In this document: positions 35,630-48,712 of the stretch, piece after piece
Layout: every line of letters starts with the position of its first letter
Position numbering within the stretch: position 1 is the first letter of the stretch
Source of the DNA: Cannabis sativa
Lineage: Eukaryota; Streptophyta; Magnoliopsida; Rosales; Cannabaceae
Direction of reading: 5' to 3'
NCBI RefSeq assembly: GCF_029168945.1
Contig: NC_083604.1
Span: forward strand, 32,111,686-32,175,685
DNA length: 64,000 bases
Program-made: the position numbers and the translations under genes
Notes under the pieces: model-generated
Databases searched by the model: none
Seen by the model: only the letters and a program-made list of their open reading frames with translations
What the model was told of the DNA's origin: nothing

Positions 35630-37640
35630 GATTCAAACTGTATGGAATATGAGTTTGGTATTCTGTGACCAGGATCCACTTGCACTATTCTAAGAACTCT
35701 TTGATGTAACTAAACCTAAGTCATCAAAAAACACTACAACATTTTTATTAATCTATGGCATTTGTATCTTGTTCATAGTGGATTTGACAAGATCAATCTC
35801 TGCAAAGAGTTAATATGCCTATATCCACTGAAAGTAGTTCATCTCATTCGCAGATGGATGTACATTCAGGGGTGGATATGAGTTTTTCGTTGTATTCTTA
35901 AAACGATAACTCTAGATTATACCTTTTAGCAAGAAATTTGAAATGTTTGAAAAATTTCATTACTTTCTAGCAATGGTTAAAACCATTAAGGTAAGTGGTT
36001 AAAGATCTTGCGAACTGATAGGGGTGGAGAAATAGTTAGTTGATATGCAGTTCAAAGATCATTAAATTGATTTTTGAATAATATCCAAACTCACCTCCCC
36101 AGAAATTTCGAGTTGCATGTTGATGATTAGTTACTAGTCGTTGTCTAATTCCTTCTATGGTAGTACAATTTCAGAATGATGTAATGGTTGTATACTTAAT
36201 GTAAATCATTACTAGATTCATGGATGACCTAATCAAAATATTAAGAAAAGCTAGAACTGTTAACCATGGTTTGTTAGCTATTCTAAGTGATTAGGGGTGG
36301 ACCATCCCATAGTCAAACAAATAAGAAAGTGTTTGTTCAAACAAATACTACTTTTCTAAGAAAATGAATAAGTTTGAAAATAAAGTAGCAAATAAAGGAG
36401 ATATTTTTCTTGATTCCAAAAGTGTTCTATCATCTTATATGACATATGCCTCTGTTGTCTTGTCACAACCAAAGAAGTTAATACCATTTAGTTTTCTTAG
36501 ACATAATTCACGGTACCTTGTCGTAGTGGGAGAGTTTCTAGGAACTCACCTTCTTATGACTTGGGAGACACTAGTGATTTAAAATCCATTGTGAGTTTAA
36601 ACAAGTAATGAATTGTCAAGATAAGAAACTAAGAAGAAAAGCCAATAGAACTATGGTTTAATCCATTCACATGGAATAACCTAAAGTTTTCTATTACAAG
36701 GACATAAAAAGAAATTTTAGTTAATAAGTCTATTCTATGGACTTAACAAAACTTCATGTTCCTAGTTTTATAGGTTTGAGTTTATCTAAACCTATGGCTC
36801 GTCGTATACTTGGTAATTACATAGTCTAATGCAAGCAACTTACTTTAGTAAGATCCTGAAGCATTTTCTTTCTAATGGAAATCTATAGAAGCTTCACAAC
36901 TTCTTAGGCATAGATTTTATTTATCTAAGGAAAAGTCTCAACTATTCCAGAAAAGATAAAGCCATGAAAGAATTTCTTATATCAACAGTGAGAGGTGTCA
37001 GATATGCTTTAGTATGCCTTAGACCAGACACCTGCTGTTGAGTGGGAGTAATGAGTAGGTATCAGATTAATCCAGGAGAAGAATATTGCCAGACAATCAA
37101 GTTAATCTTAAGATTAAGAAGAGGAACTATGTGTTAGTCTATAAGGGTGTGTTTAAAACTCTTAGACTACACCACATCAGATTTCGAAATTCGCCTTTGT
37201 GCTTGAAAATCTTTCTGATAAGATGGTGATTACTCTGGGGGTGGAATAGTTATTTTGGAGAAGTGTAAAAACCTATCTAAAGTCTCTAGGTCTACCAAAA
37301 AGGGACTGAATGTTAAAGTTGCAGGAAAGGAACTTATTCAGTATCAGGAAAGTTCAATACATCTTTGGCACCATTCCAAATTGCCTAAACTACTAGTGTT
37401 ACTTCCTGAATAACCAAGAAGTAGTTGCCAAAGGTATAGAATCCAGTATCCCAAGAGAGTAGACATATAGAGAGGAATTTCACATTATCAATGATTTTGT
37501 GATTAAGGAAGAGTAATAGTGGAGGAAAGGTTGTGCTTAATTCAACCTTTGAGATCCTATTACGAGGAGTTTACTACTACTACACTTGATTTGTATATCG
37601 AGGTGTTGAGATTATTTGAAACGCACTTTTTTTGTTTTAT
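35630..37640 (+). pseudogene. Degenerate copia pol (pre-integrase, integrase, RNase H relics), copia-1
   Basis: Recognisable pieces between many stops: a pre-integrase match (LWH...H.GFDKI, 35750-35810), an integrase core piece (KILRTDRGGE, about 36005-36035), and the RNase H end with a SDF motif and a run matching 'GGGIVIL' (about 37180-37260), then a HIERNF stretch (about 37465) typical of the copia C-terminus. I find no RT block or its YxDD motif. The frame is unrecoverable by eye. Copia-2 has the same pieces and the same gaps. Confidence 0.75.
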
Positions 37641-37644
37641 ATTA

Positions 37645-37659
37645 GTGCAAGTGGGAGTT
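37645..37659 (+). other. Polypurine tract of copia-1
   Basis: gtgcaagtgggagtt immediately before TGTTGGG. Weak purine run but in the position expected for plus-strand priming; conserved before 60964. Confidence 0.6.
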
Positions 37660-39554
37660 TGTTGGGTTTTATGCCCTAAATAAAACTCATTTCAATATAA
37701 TCAGATTTACTTATTAATATAGATCAGAAATAATATTTAATGTTGCATGGTTCACATGATTTATCTCATGATTATATGTACATAATGTATAAATTCATCT
37801 GAAACCCTTTTCACATACTTGATCCTGTTTATTGTGCTGTCAACACATTTGAAAGTAAACATGACTATGTGAATAAAGTTTCCTAGATTTATCAGACATA
37901 GGGTTTTACTGATATGATAATCTACAACAGAGTTTGCTTGCATTTGGAGAAGTGCTATGTTCTTTCCAGAGCATTGGTTAAAGTAAAGCTCAGGTTGGAT
38001 GCATGGAGTATGCATCGGAAGGGACCGATATTGAACTTTGACTTAGATTTATTAAACTTACCGTAATATCTATTCATGTCAATATTGCCTAGTTAATCCT
38101 AGATCAAATGATCTTAATCCTGTTATGATTAGTTTCAATCTAAAGAGGCTATTCGTGTTCTTTGATTTGTTAGTTAAGCTTACTTTTGGGTCAGGGTGAT
38201 ACGTACATTTTGGGAACACGGTAGTGCAATTGAGTGGGAGCGCTAACATAAACATGGAATCTATAGCTTCTATCTGGCGAATAGTAAGTAAAGGATGATC
38301 TCCTTCGAGCTTGACCAAACAAAAATAAATGGTGGAGATCTCATTTCACATAAGCTGAAATATCATTTATACGGGGTTAAGTATTTTAAGGATTAAATAC
38401 ACTGGAGGGTGTAACGGTAATCTAATCCCTTTACAGTGTAGATCATTCATATAGAGGATCATTGATCAAATTAGGATTATAACAATGGATAACTAATGAT
38501 GTGTCTATATGGTGGAACATATAGAGCATTCTATATACTAAGAGTGCAATTCTAAGTTCTATGCGTGGATTCAACGAAGAATTAATAAGTTAGTGAATTT
38601 AAGTAATAAATTCTTGATCTACTTATTGGAAGCTCGGTTATATAGACCCATGGTCCCCCCACTAGTTGAGATAATATTGCTTGTAAGACTCATATAATTA
38701 GTTTTGATTAATCAATTATAATTCTCAAATTAGACTATGTCTATTTGTGAATTTTTCACTAAGTAAGGGCGAAATTGTAAAGAAAGAGTTTTTAGGGGCA
38801 TATTTGTTAATTATGATACTTTATATGGTTCAATTAATAAATATGATAAATGACAATATTATCTAATAATTATTTATAGTTATTAAATAGTTAGAATTGG
38901 CATTTAAATGGTTGAATTAGAAAATTGGCGTTTTTGAGAAAATTAGATGCAGAAAAGATAAAACTTCAAAATTGCAAAAGTGAGGCCTAAATCCACTATG
39001 CTTGGCCGGCCACTTTTGTAGGGAATTTAAACTGATATTTTCATTATTTTAATGCCAAATAATTCAAACCTAACCCTAGTGGAATGCTATAAATAAATAG
39101 TGAAGGCTTCAGGAAAATTACACTTTTCTTCTCACTTTTTCATTCAGAAAAACTGAGCCTCTCTCTCTCTCCCTATCTTTGGACGACCCCACTCTCTCTC
39201 TCTTCTTCGTTGAATTTCGAAATTTCTTAGTGTGAGAGTAGTGCACACACACAGCAAGTGATACCCCAATTATAGTGAGGAAGATCGTTAAGAAAGACTT
39301 TCAGCAAGAAGGAGTTACAGCACTAAATAATCAGAGAAAGAGATCCAGGTTCAGATATTTATAATGCTCTGCTACAGAAAGGAATCAAGGGCTAGAAATC
39401 TGAACGAAAGGAGTCATATTATTCCACTGCACCCAATGTAAGGTTTCCTAAACTTTATATGTGTTTATTTCATCGTTTTAGAAAGTTCATATTTAGGGTG
39501 TTAATCAACATACTTGTGAGTAGATCTAAGATCCTGGTAAAATAATTTCCAACA
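37660..39554 (+). repeat. 3' LTR of copia-1
   Basis: 1895 bp, TGTTGGGTTTTATGCC...TTTCCAACA, TATA box TATAAATA at 39088-39095. It matches the copia-2 LTRs and, less closely, the solo LTRs in E2. The right flank ctttg has no visible left partner because the left end is lost. Confidence 0.93.
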
Positions 39555-39600
39555 CTTTGTTCATACTAAAGTTTAAAATTTCCATTAGATATGAACATAA
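39554..39600 (+). repeat. 47-bp direct repeat, left copy
   Basis: actttgttcatactaaag followed by ttttaaaat-type sequence to gatatgaacata, present again at 40043-40090 with a three-base difference in the middle. Together the copies bracket the LINE fragment. Confidence 0.85.
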
Positions 39601-40042
39601 AGTTCTTTTGTCCAGACCCATCTATTCCTTCCCCGGCTGCTCGGATTACCGCCTCTTAAGATGTTACTAATAGTTTCCTAGTCAAAAAGGTTGTGTAGCA
39701 TGGGTGTGTCCAAGTTTCCGTCAGGTAAAAATAAATCTGGCACTTTCTCCAAACTTAGCTATTGACGATAATTGGGCTTAGGGTAAAAATCCGTACCATG
39801 GATAACCCAAGGGTCATCCCAAATACTTGTCTCTCTCCCATCAGATATTAGCTTACACGCCCCTTTTCTTAAAATCTCTTTAGGTCGCACCACATTTCTC
39901 CAAAATTAAGAATCAGAGCTCTTAACCTCACAGTCAAAAAACTACTTGCCCTTAAGGTACTTAAATCTGAGAACATTACAGTACAACGACTGTTCCTCAG
40001 TAATCAGAGCCCAGCCCCACTTGGCCAGCAATGCCTGTATAC
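39601..40042 (-). pseudogene. LINE (L1-type) ORF2 fragment
   Basis: Read on the minus strand from about 40042: ALLAKWGWALITEEQSLYC..., VLRFKYLKGK, then a stop, RNVVRPKEILRKGACKLI, and SIWDDPWVIHG. This is the stretch between RT and the zinc-binding end of plant LINE ORF2 proteins, where WxNP/WDDPWV runs are common. Stops near 39885 and 39850 and loss of both ends make it a relic. No poly(A) tail is seen. It is bounded by a 47-bp direct repeat. Confidence 0.85.
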
Positions 40043-40090
40043 AACTTTGTTCATACTAAAGTTTAAAATTTCAAGTAGATATGAACATAA
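40043..40090 (+). repeat. 47-bp direct repeat, right copy
   Basis: Second copy of the repeat at 39554-39600, directly after the LINE fragment. Confidence 0.85.
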
Positions 40091-40652
40091 TTTTAATGAT
40101 AATATAAATTTTTATTTGTGACAATGACGGTACTCCAAGACTATATATTTGTTTCATCATATCACATGATCATATATCTATAATTCTTGATGCATATGAA
40201 GTACTTCAGGACTCCTCTATTAATGAATTAACTACATATATTTAATATTTTTCAATATACAAAAAGAAATAAAAGTTTGTTCTTCAATCATTTATAAAAA
40301 AAACTCTTCAAGAGTCTATCACAGCATATAATTTACAAATTTATATTGCATAGACAATCATACGTGTTTTTCAAATAATAATTTACTTACATGTCTTTAT
40401 TTCATACAAAGATCTTTGTCATGTAGTGCACGCGACTTTAAATTTACATCACTTAATAAATGTATGAAATTATTCTAGAATTTTTAGATAAGGCTTTCAA
40501 ATTCTCACTGTATTAGGAGCTCAAAATAAATAACCTTTTGTTGCAATTTTTATGTGACACTTATAAATCCTCATAAAATATATTTCAGACTATAATCAAA
40601 TCATGATTATATTTTCTCAATAATTAAGCCTTTTATCCCAATTTTTGCAATC
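40091..40652. other. Unassigned AT-rich DNA
   Basis: About 560 bp. No ORF, repeat or element end recognised. It may be the original flank into which the Tat element inserted, or an unrecognised repeat. Confidence 0.6.
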
Positions 40653-41287
40653 TGACGTGGCATCACGTGGAGTCCACTTGGAAAATCTGCTCGGGAAGCA
40701 TAGTCCAAGCAGGATACCTCGCTGGCATGCTCAGAGCAAGATATTTAGCAATCCACGCAGAGCGACCAACACTTAGCGAATTGAACTTTCGCATCGTGAG
40801 TCATCAGCATAATCCCTATAACTCAGGGATCAATTTACGTGGATATGGCATACACACGATCCCGCTATCAGTGTATTCAGCCTCAATCCCAAGATCCTTG
40901 CATTCAGCATTGATCCCACGATCTTTCTGTTTATACGCATTGTAACGAGAGGGGAAACTCTGCCTCCCCAAGCTTCTTAGCCCTTTAAATAGTGATGTAT
41001 GTTCACTGCGCAGGGGATCGGTCAAAAAGCAGTTGAGCTAAGACTATACTATTATCTAAGAATTATATATTCAGAGATACTGTTGTAAGAGCTTTAAGAA
41101 AAGGAATCTTTCTCCTTGATCTTAGGTCAATACAAATAACGAGGATTAGGCTATTACGGAACTGCTCGAGGTTGAACCTCTATAAAATTCCTGTGTCTTT
41201 TTATTGCTTTATCATATATATGTTATCATATATTATTTATCGCTTATAAAATAGACTCATTGTCGTTGGCTAAAAGCGAAGTCAACA
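40653..41287 (+). repeat. 5' LTR of the Tat-type element
   Basis: About 635 bp. The left end, TGACGTGG, is inferred; the right end, gtcaaca, is clear because the primer site follows. TATA-like tttaaata at 40984-40991. The first bases contain tgacgtgg and cacgtgg, which resemble bZIP (G-box/as-1) sites; this is inference only. Confidence 0.75.
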
Positions 41288-41288
41288 G

Positions 41289-41300
41289 TTTGGTGCTTTC
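41289..41300 (+). other. Primer-binding site of the Tat-type element
   Basis: tttggtgctttc, one base after the LTR end, before attgagag. The primer tRNA cannot be named from sequence alone; it is not the initiator-Met type used by the other elements here. Confidence 0.65.
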
Positions 41301-41315
41301 ATTGAGAGAAGGATC

Positions 41316-41536
41316 ATGAATCGCTCTTTATTCAACATCTAACTGCCAATACGATGGTGCAAAATCGTAGAGGCCTAACTAATCCGGCGAATTCATAGAC
41401 GTTGGATCCTACATCCTAGAACCCAGGGAGCACAAGGGTTCTGCCTGCTGTTAATCCTGGACAGCCGACAAGCGTGGGGAATGGTGAAAATGTTCCTATA
41501 GATGGAATTGCGCCTGGTGTGCAAGAGACTGAGAAT
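41316..41536 (+). pseudogene. Tat gag, extreme N-terminus (short)
   Basis: ATG at about 41316 (MNRSLFNI) is soon stopped. The frame of the next segment reads with several stops up to the AACAG target site. It is the part of gag on the left of copy D and is poorly conserved. Confidence 0.5.
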
Positions 41537-41541
41537 AACAG
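41537..41541. other. Target-site duplication of copy D, left
   Basis: AACAG, repeated at 51040-51044. A 5-bp duplication is normal for Ty3/gypsy. Confidence 0.95.
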
Positions 41542-43759
41542 TGTAACACCCTAACTAACTTAGGCGTATTACGTGATTTTTAAACGTACTGTGCAGCTCG
41601 TTGCTAATCAACGAGGTTTATGGAAAAACGTGATTAATTAAAATTTTGCTTTTTAATTAAACTTATAAACCATATTACAAAAGACTCGGGATCCCGATTA
41701 TAAAAATATTTACAAAAAGTTTAACTGTTTAACTGTTACATCAAAATAAAAGTCGTCTAACGACCAGTTACAAAAACTCAGCCTTGCTGTCCCGAGGATC
41801 GTACGCTCCAGGCCTAACCGCCCCGACATGTACAATCTCATAAGCTCGCTCACGGTCCATCAGCTAAAGCCTTGCCTTTACCTACACATGAACATAAACT
41901 GTGAGTCGACAGACTCAGTAAGAAAAGCATAATAATATCATACATAATACTAACTGCCGTGTCCAACACGATACTGAGTCCCGCTACTGCCATGTCCAAC
42001 ATGGTACTGAGCCACTACTGCCATGTCCAACATGGTACTGAGTTTTGAACGTTCACAGGGACGGTACTATTGACAAGTATCCTCCTGATCGGTCGAACCG
42101 GTCATACTCCGCCGCCGGTCATACTCCACCGTACCGACGGGATAGGTCAATAGCACTGAACCACCAACCAAATGTCACTGACGGTCGAACCGGTCATACT
42201 CCGGCTGCTGGTCATACTCCAGCCTGTACCGACGTGACAGGGTTGGATGGTTCGAAGCCTATATACATGACTAATGTAATCTAGCAGGCTTCCTACATGC
42301 ACGCTAAACATGTAATCTACATATGCATACTGTTATACTAATCTTACCTGGATTCCGATTTCAGGTGTGCCGGTCAACCTGACTGGAACTGAAGCTGAGC
42401 GGCGGATTACTGGCTCCTAAACCATAAAAATCACAATGCTATAAGTGACACGCTAAATCACTTCCCGGGGACTTAAACTAGGAACTAAAAGTTTCCCTAT
42501 CGATAAAAAGCATGGCAATACCCCCAAAAACATAAAAACGAGGAAAACTAGGGTTCTGAAAAATTCCCCAACCTACAGAGGTTGCCCAACCGGAATTCCG
42601 GTTCGGGAATTATCGAACCCTCATCCGAATTCCGGATGCACAACCGAATTCCGGTTCCTCGCGAGCGACAAACCAAATTTTTCATAACTCGACCAAGTCC
42701 ACCCCAAATGGTTCCAAACTTTCCAGACCTGTTCTATACCTTCCCTAGAACATTTCTAAGGCCTCAAACTAACCCAGAAACCACAGAATCAAAAATCACC
42801 ATTAAAGCTCAAGCTTTGAGTTCTAAACTCAAACTTGAGCAATTCTCACAAACATGCATTCAAACCTAGTTAATTCTACTCAAATAAGCATGAAATCACC
42901 TCTGAAAACTATTAGAAACTACAGCAACAACACAATCACAGAATCACTATATTTTCCTCCAAAAATCACATTTTTGCATAGAAAATTCAAAGCTTTAAAC
43001 AATCTATCCAATATGCTTTCAAAATCACTTAAACAACCCTAATCTAACATGCTTAAACTCAGAAACAACAATCAGATTTCAGCAGTAATAACAACAACCA
43101 TTCAAGCATGCATTTCATCAATTTTCATAAAAATCTCAAGAAAACTAATTAGAAAAAAGCTAGACAAGAATTACCTTGATTAGAGACGCACTAACTAGCT
43201 GAAATTTACTTCAAATTGAAGAGGAAAAATCACCCTTGAAGCTGGCCCAAATGGCCGAAAAGAGAGAGAGAGAGAGAGAGAGTTTTCTTTTCAAAATTTC
43301 TAATTTTTCTAAGTGTTGAATTTTTTTTTGTGAAAAGGAATATAAATCACATAGCTTTTAATAAATCCATTTCAGCCAAAAATACACTTAAAATAAACAT
43401 TTAATCCATTTAATAAATCACATAAGACAAAATACTAATGGGGCAAAAAGACCATTTTGCCCCTCCACCATAAAACCACATAAATCATATTAAAGGGGTA
43501 TTTTTGGGACATTCTAAATTCCCGGCCATTCCCGACATTCCCAATGTCTAAAACCCGTCCCCAAATTACTAACATACTAAGTTGTGATTCTACTGAGCCA
43601 AACGCCGAGTTCCAAAATACCGGACACCGGAAATGCAAAATATGCAAGCTACTGAATAACATAAATAACAGTATAATAAATTATTTAAATAGCTATAAAT
43701 AATTTCATAATTAATCACAATTAACTGATAATTTCCAAATTAGCTAAGCGGGCTTTACA
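41542..43759 (-). repeat. 3' LTR of copy D
   Basis: 2218 bp, two units of the 93-bp repeat (start 42085 and 42178), GA run at 43260-43282. It differs from the 5' LTR by one repeat unit and by CTG/CCG changes near 42366-42420. Confidence 0.95.
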
Positions 43760-43777
43760 ACTATCCCCCCCTTAAAA
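43760..43777 (-). other. Polypurine tract, copy D
   Basis: Minus strand TTTTAAGGGGGGGATAGT just before the 3' LTR; includes the pol stop TAG. Confidence 0.9.
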
Positions 43778-46205
43778 GGATTTCGTCCCCGAAATCTAAC
43801 CTGAATAACTCTGGATATTGAGCTCGCATATCTGACTCAAGCTCCCAGGTGGCTTCTTCCACCTTACTGTTTCTCCAGAGAACCTTGACCAAAGCTATGG
43901 TCTTATTCCGAAGGACTTTATCCTTTCTATCCAGGATCTGCACTGGCTGTTCCTCATAGGTCATGTCTGGCTGAAGCTGAAGACTCTCATAACTGAGTAT
44001 ATGAGAGGGGTCTGAAACGTATTTTCTCAACATCGAGACATGGAATACGTTGTGCACTGCTGACAAGGCTGGAGGCAATGCTAACCGATATGCCACTTGA
44101 CCTATCTTCTCGAGAATCTCGAAAGGTCCTGTAAATCTAGGGCGTAACTTGCCTCTTTTCCCGAAACGTTTAATCCCCTTCATTGGAGATACCCGTAAAA
44201 ACACATGTTCCCCTACTTGGAACTCAACATCTCTGCGTTTCGGATCTGCGTAACTCTTCTGTCTGCTCTGTGAGGCAAGCATTCTAGCTTTTATCTTCTC
44301 TATTGCCTCATTGGTCCGCTGTACTGACTCAGGACCTAAGTACTTCCTCTCCCCTGTTTCATCCCAGTGGATAGGGGATCTGCATTTCCTACCGTACAAC
44401 AGTTCATAGGGAGCCATCCCTATCGTACTCTGATAACTGTTGTTGTAAGAGAATTCTATCAACGGTAGATACTTACTCCATGAGCCTTCAAAGTCCATAA
44501 CACAGGCTCTCAACATATCCTCCAATATCTGGATTGTCCTTTCGGACTGACCATCTGTCTGAGGATGGAATGCTGTACTGAATTTCAGCTTCGTACCCAT
44601 TGCCCGTTGCAAACTTTGCCAAAATTTGGAGGTGAATTTCGGATCCATGTCCGAAACTATAGACTTCGGTACCCCGTGAAGTCTCACTATCTCTCTGACG
44701 TACAGTTCTGCCAACTGATCCACTGAAAATGTTGTTCTGACCGGCAGAAAATGAGCAGATTTCGTAAATCGATCCACCACTACCCAGATGGAATCGAATA
44801 AACCCGTGGTCCTAGGTAACCCGACCACAAAATCCATTGTAATGTCCTCCCATTTCCATTCTGGTAGGGTTAGAGGCTGCAACAACCCTGCTGGTCTCTG
44901 ATGTTCAGCCTTAATCTGCTGACACGTGAGGCATCTCGATACGAATTCTACTAAATTCTTCTTCATACCGCTCCACCAGAAGTACGGTTTCAAATCTTGG
45001 TACATCTTAGTGGTGCCGGGATGCAGAGAATACGGGGTAGAATGAGCCTCCTCAAAGATCTCATTTCTAAGTTCCGCACTGTTCGGAACACAAACTCTGG
45101 CTTTATACAAAAGCATCCCACTATCTGACACTGAAAAGTCTTTGGCTTGACCAGCCAATACCTCATCTCGGATCTTCACTAACTCCGGATCTGTCATCTG
45201 AGCGACTTTTATTCTTTCCAATAGATCAGATTGCAGCGTCAATTTGTGAAGCTGACCTACCACAAACTCAATGCTGGATCTAACCATATCCTCTGCTAGC
45301 TGAGGCGAGATCTGAATCATACTAGCTACTTGCCCGGGACCCTTTCTGCTCAGGGCATCGGCCACTACATTGGCTTTTCCGGGATGATAGAGGATCTCAC
45401 AATCATAATCCTTCACTAATTCCAACCAACGCCTTTGTCTCATGTTCAAATCTTTCTGAGTAAAGAAATACTTGAGACTTGTATGGTCGGTATAGATCTC
45501 ACACTTCTCCCCATAAAGGTAATGCCGCCAAATTTTCAGTGCAAAAACCACTGCGGCTAATTCTAAATCATGAGTCGGGTATCGCTGTTCATAATCCTTT
45601 AACTGACGGGAGGCATAAGCGATGACCCGATCGGCTTGCATCAATACACACCCCAAACCCTGTTTGGATGCGTCACAGTAGACTACCAACTTCTCCTTGT
45701 CCGAAGGCAAAGCTAGTACCGGAGCAGTAATTAATCTCTGTTTCAGCTCCTGAAAGCTAGCTTCACATTTATCTGACAAGATAAACCGCTGATTCTTCTT
45801 TGTAAGCTCGGTTAGGGGCATTGAAATTTTGGAGAACCCCTCCACGAACCTACGGTAGTACCTAGCTAATCCCAAGAAGCTTCTGATCTCTGTCACTGTC
45901 TTCGGTCTCGGCCAATCCCTGACGGATTCAATCTTCCCGGGGTCCACCTTGATCCCATCTTTACTCACAATATGCCCTAGGAAGGACACCTGAGACAACC
46001 AGAACTCACATTTCTTGAACTTGGCGTAAAGCTTATGTTCTCGAAGTCGTTGCAGTACCATTTGAAGATGTAACTCATGCTCCTCTTCTGATTGAGAGTA
46101 CACGAGGATGTCGTCGATAAACACAATCACGCAGATATCGAGGAAATCCTTGAATACTCTATTCATCAGGTCCATGAATGCTGCAGGAGCATTGGTTAGT
46201 CCGAA
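43761..46205 (-). pseudogene. pol (RT end, RNase H, integrase, chromodomain), copy D, after an in-frame stop
   Basis: 804 codons open from 46175. It covers the second half of RT with FIDD (near 46110), RNase H ([10 protein letters not shown] near 45680), integrase HHCC and core (DFVVGLP, SDMDPKF, QSERTIQ) and the chromodomain (44000-43790). It is separated from the upstream frame only by a TAA at 46204-46206 (VMSFGL reads VM-stop), where copy C has TCA. The second catalytic Asp context reads SDMDPKF, against SDRDPKF in the sibling copies, with the Asp kept. Confidence 0.92.
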
Positions 46206-48442
46206 TTACATAACCAGAAACTCGTAATGTCCATACCTAGTGCGGAAAGCCGTCTTCGGAATGTCCTCCTCTCGGATTCTCAACTGATGATAACCCGAGC
46301 GGAGATCAATCTTAGAAAAGACCGTCTTCCCCTGAAGCTGATCGAACAAGTTATCGATTCTAGGTAATGGATATTTATTTTTCACCGTCAGCTTGTTCAA
46401 TTCCCTGTAGTCGATGCACATCCTCATAGATCCATCCTTCTTCTTGACGAACAAAACCGGGGCTCCCCAGGGTGACACACTGGGCCGAATGAACCCAATG
46501 TCAAGCAACCCTTGGAGCTGAATCTTTAATTCTTTAAGTTCAGCTGGAGCCATCCTATACGGGGCTTTGGAAACCGGTTCCACCCCTGGTGCCAAGTCAA
46601 TCACGAAATCAATCTCCCGCTGAGGTGGTAACCCTGGAAGTTCTTCGGGAAAAACGTCCAAAAATTCCCGAACCACTCCGATGTCCTCTGGCCGAATGGT
46701 GTCTGGCCGAGTGGTGTCCACCACCACGGCCAGAAACCCTAAGCATCCGCCGTGCAACAATTCTTTCGCTGACATAGCCGAGATCACCGGGATCCGAGAT
46801 CCCTGAACCGAACCAACAAATACAAACGGTTCTTCACTTTCCGGTTGGAAGACCACCATCTTCCTTTTACAATCAATGCTCGCCGAATATTTAGATAGGA
46901 AATCCATTCCTAAAATAATATCAAATTCGACTAAGCTCATCTCTATCAGATCAGCGCTTAACTCTCTACCATCTATCCTGATCGGCATAGACCTAATCCA
47001 CCTATTGGAGATAACCAATTCTCCGCCAGGTAACAGGGTTCCAAACCCTGATTCATATCTATCATAGGGTCTACCCAATTTACTAAAGACTCTGGCCGCC
47101 ACATAAGAATGTGTAGCCCCAGAATCAAACAGCACTGAATATAGCGAGTTGTTAATAGAAAGCTGACCTGTGACAACTGATGGGCTGGCATCTGCATCAG
47201 CCTGCGTGATAGCGAACACCCTGGCTGGAGTGGGTATCGCTGGAGCTCTCGGTGCCTCTGGTCGGAGCTGGGGACATTCCCTCTTGAAGTGTCCGGGCAT
47301 GCCACAATGAAAGCATCCCTGACCTTTGCACTCACCCCGATGGTGCCTCTTGCAGCTAGGGCACTCGGGGTAGGAGAATCGGGTCTCGGCACCACCAGAC
47401 GACTCCCTCTGTTCTGGTTCCCCCGGAACCTCTTGTTCTGACTCGAGCCGCCGGAAGCAGTGGGTGCCCTCTTCCTCTGATCAATGGCCGAACCACTACT
47501 CCCCCTGCTATAGCCTGATGCAGGAGGGGTAGGAGCTCCGCCACTCACCGGAGTACTGGCTGATTCTGACATACACCCCACTGCGCCCTCAGCTCGCAGT
47601 GCCTTCTCCACCATCTGAGCATAGGTGATGCTGTCGTCGGTGGTAATCATCAGGTCATGCCTGATCTTGGGATTCAACCCGTCCAAGTACTTCTCCTTCT
47701 TGCTGAAGTCGGTCGGCACAATTCCTGAGGCTAACCTCGCCAACCGATCAAACTGAGTAGTATACTCAGTGACGCTCATGTTCTCCCGCTGGGTCAGGTG
47801 AACGAACTCTTTCCTCTTGGCGCTTCTGACCGCCTCATTGTAGTATTTCGCATTAAAGAGTTCCTGGAACCTTTCCCAGGTCATGGTGGTGACGTCATGG
47901 ATCTGAGACACCATGTCCCACCATACCAATGCGTCCTCCTGGAACTGAAACGTGGCGCACACCACTCTGTCGTTACCGGTGACACCCATGAAGTTTAAAA
48001 TCTTGGTGATCACCGTCAGCCACTGCTCGGCTTTCATCACGTCCGGACCTCCCAGGAATACCGGAGGTGCTTGCTTCCGGAACCGCTCATACAATGGTTC
48101 CAATCTATGGGCCGCCACCACTATCTCGGCACAGGCGGCAGGGCGGGTGCCACCGGAACTATGGGCACAGAGGCTGCAGAGCACCCTGCTCGTCTCAACC
48201 TCTCGAATCTCGAGGTCTTGTTCTTCGATCCGGCTTGCATCTCCGCAAACCGCAACTCCCACCGGGCTCCCCGATCGGCCGGGAGCCTGGGCAGCCTGTG
48301 GCGGGTTCTCATCACCCCGGCCACGAGCCCTGCCTCGGGGACCTCTGCCTCGGCCCCTAGCAGGTGGGGGAAACTGAGCTCCCTGTCCTTGATTCGACCC
48401 CACGGAGTTGCCCTGACTCCTGGTAGTCCGCCTGGCGTCCAT
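46206..48442 (-). pseudogene. gag-protease and RT start, copy D (gag frameshifted)
   Basis: The lower part (46206-47300, 364 codons) holds the protease DSGATHSY (near 47120) and the RT start through HYEFLVM. The upper part begins MDARRTTRSQ at 48442, with an RG-rich run and a capsid-like gag domain. Frame changes at about 48180-48290 (again at CTG/CCG positions) and a lost base near 47395 throw the zinc-knuckle end of gag into another frame. Start chosen by conservation with 2840, 9995 and 17162. Confidence 0.9.
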
Positions 48443-48712
48443 CTGATTAGAAACGCCTGCGAAACCAAGAGTTGGCATATCAGGTCGTATTCAAGGCGAG
48501 CTTACTAGTGCCGCTTAATTTGGAAATTAGATTCGAAACATGCGCCTATTCTACTATCAGGCTACTAACATGCTTCCTAACAGGCTTTTCTTTTTTTTTT
48601 TATATAACTGAATAAAATAAACTACTAAAGCAATAAAGGCTTACTGAACCGTGAACCGAGCTAACTGCTGATGATGATTGTACATGTCGTGACGATCTTC
48701 AGAAGACAACCC

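Larger units (their letters stand above)
30806..39554 (+). mobile_element. Ty1/copia element, degenerate, copia-1
   Basis: Plus-strand order: 5'-truncated LTR (30806-31205), primer site, AT-rich internal region, pol relics, purine tract, complete 3' LTR (37660-39554). Copia order is supported by pre-integrase and integrase relics lying before the RNase H relic. No long ORF. E2 ends exactly where this LTR fragment begins, so E2 probably inserted into this LTR and the left part was then lost. Confidence 0.9.

Noticed and set aside
36364..36582. Short ORFs in the copia internal regions (36364-36582 and 59667-59966)
   Set aside because: They match each other and are pieces of the decayed pol region; no complete domain.
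40667..40945. 92-codon ORF near 40667
   Set aside because: Lies wholly inside the Tat LTR; no domain.
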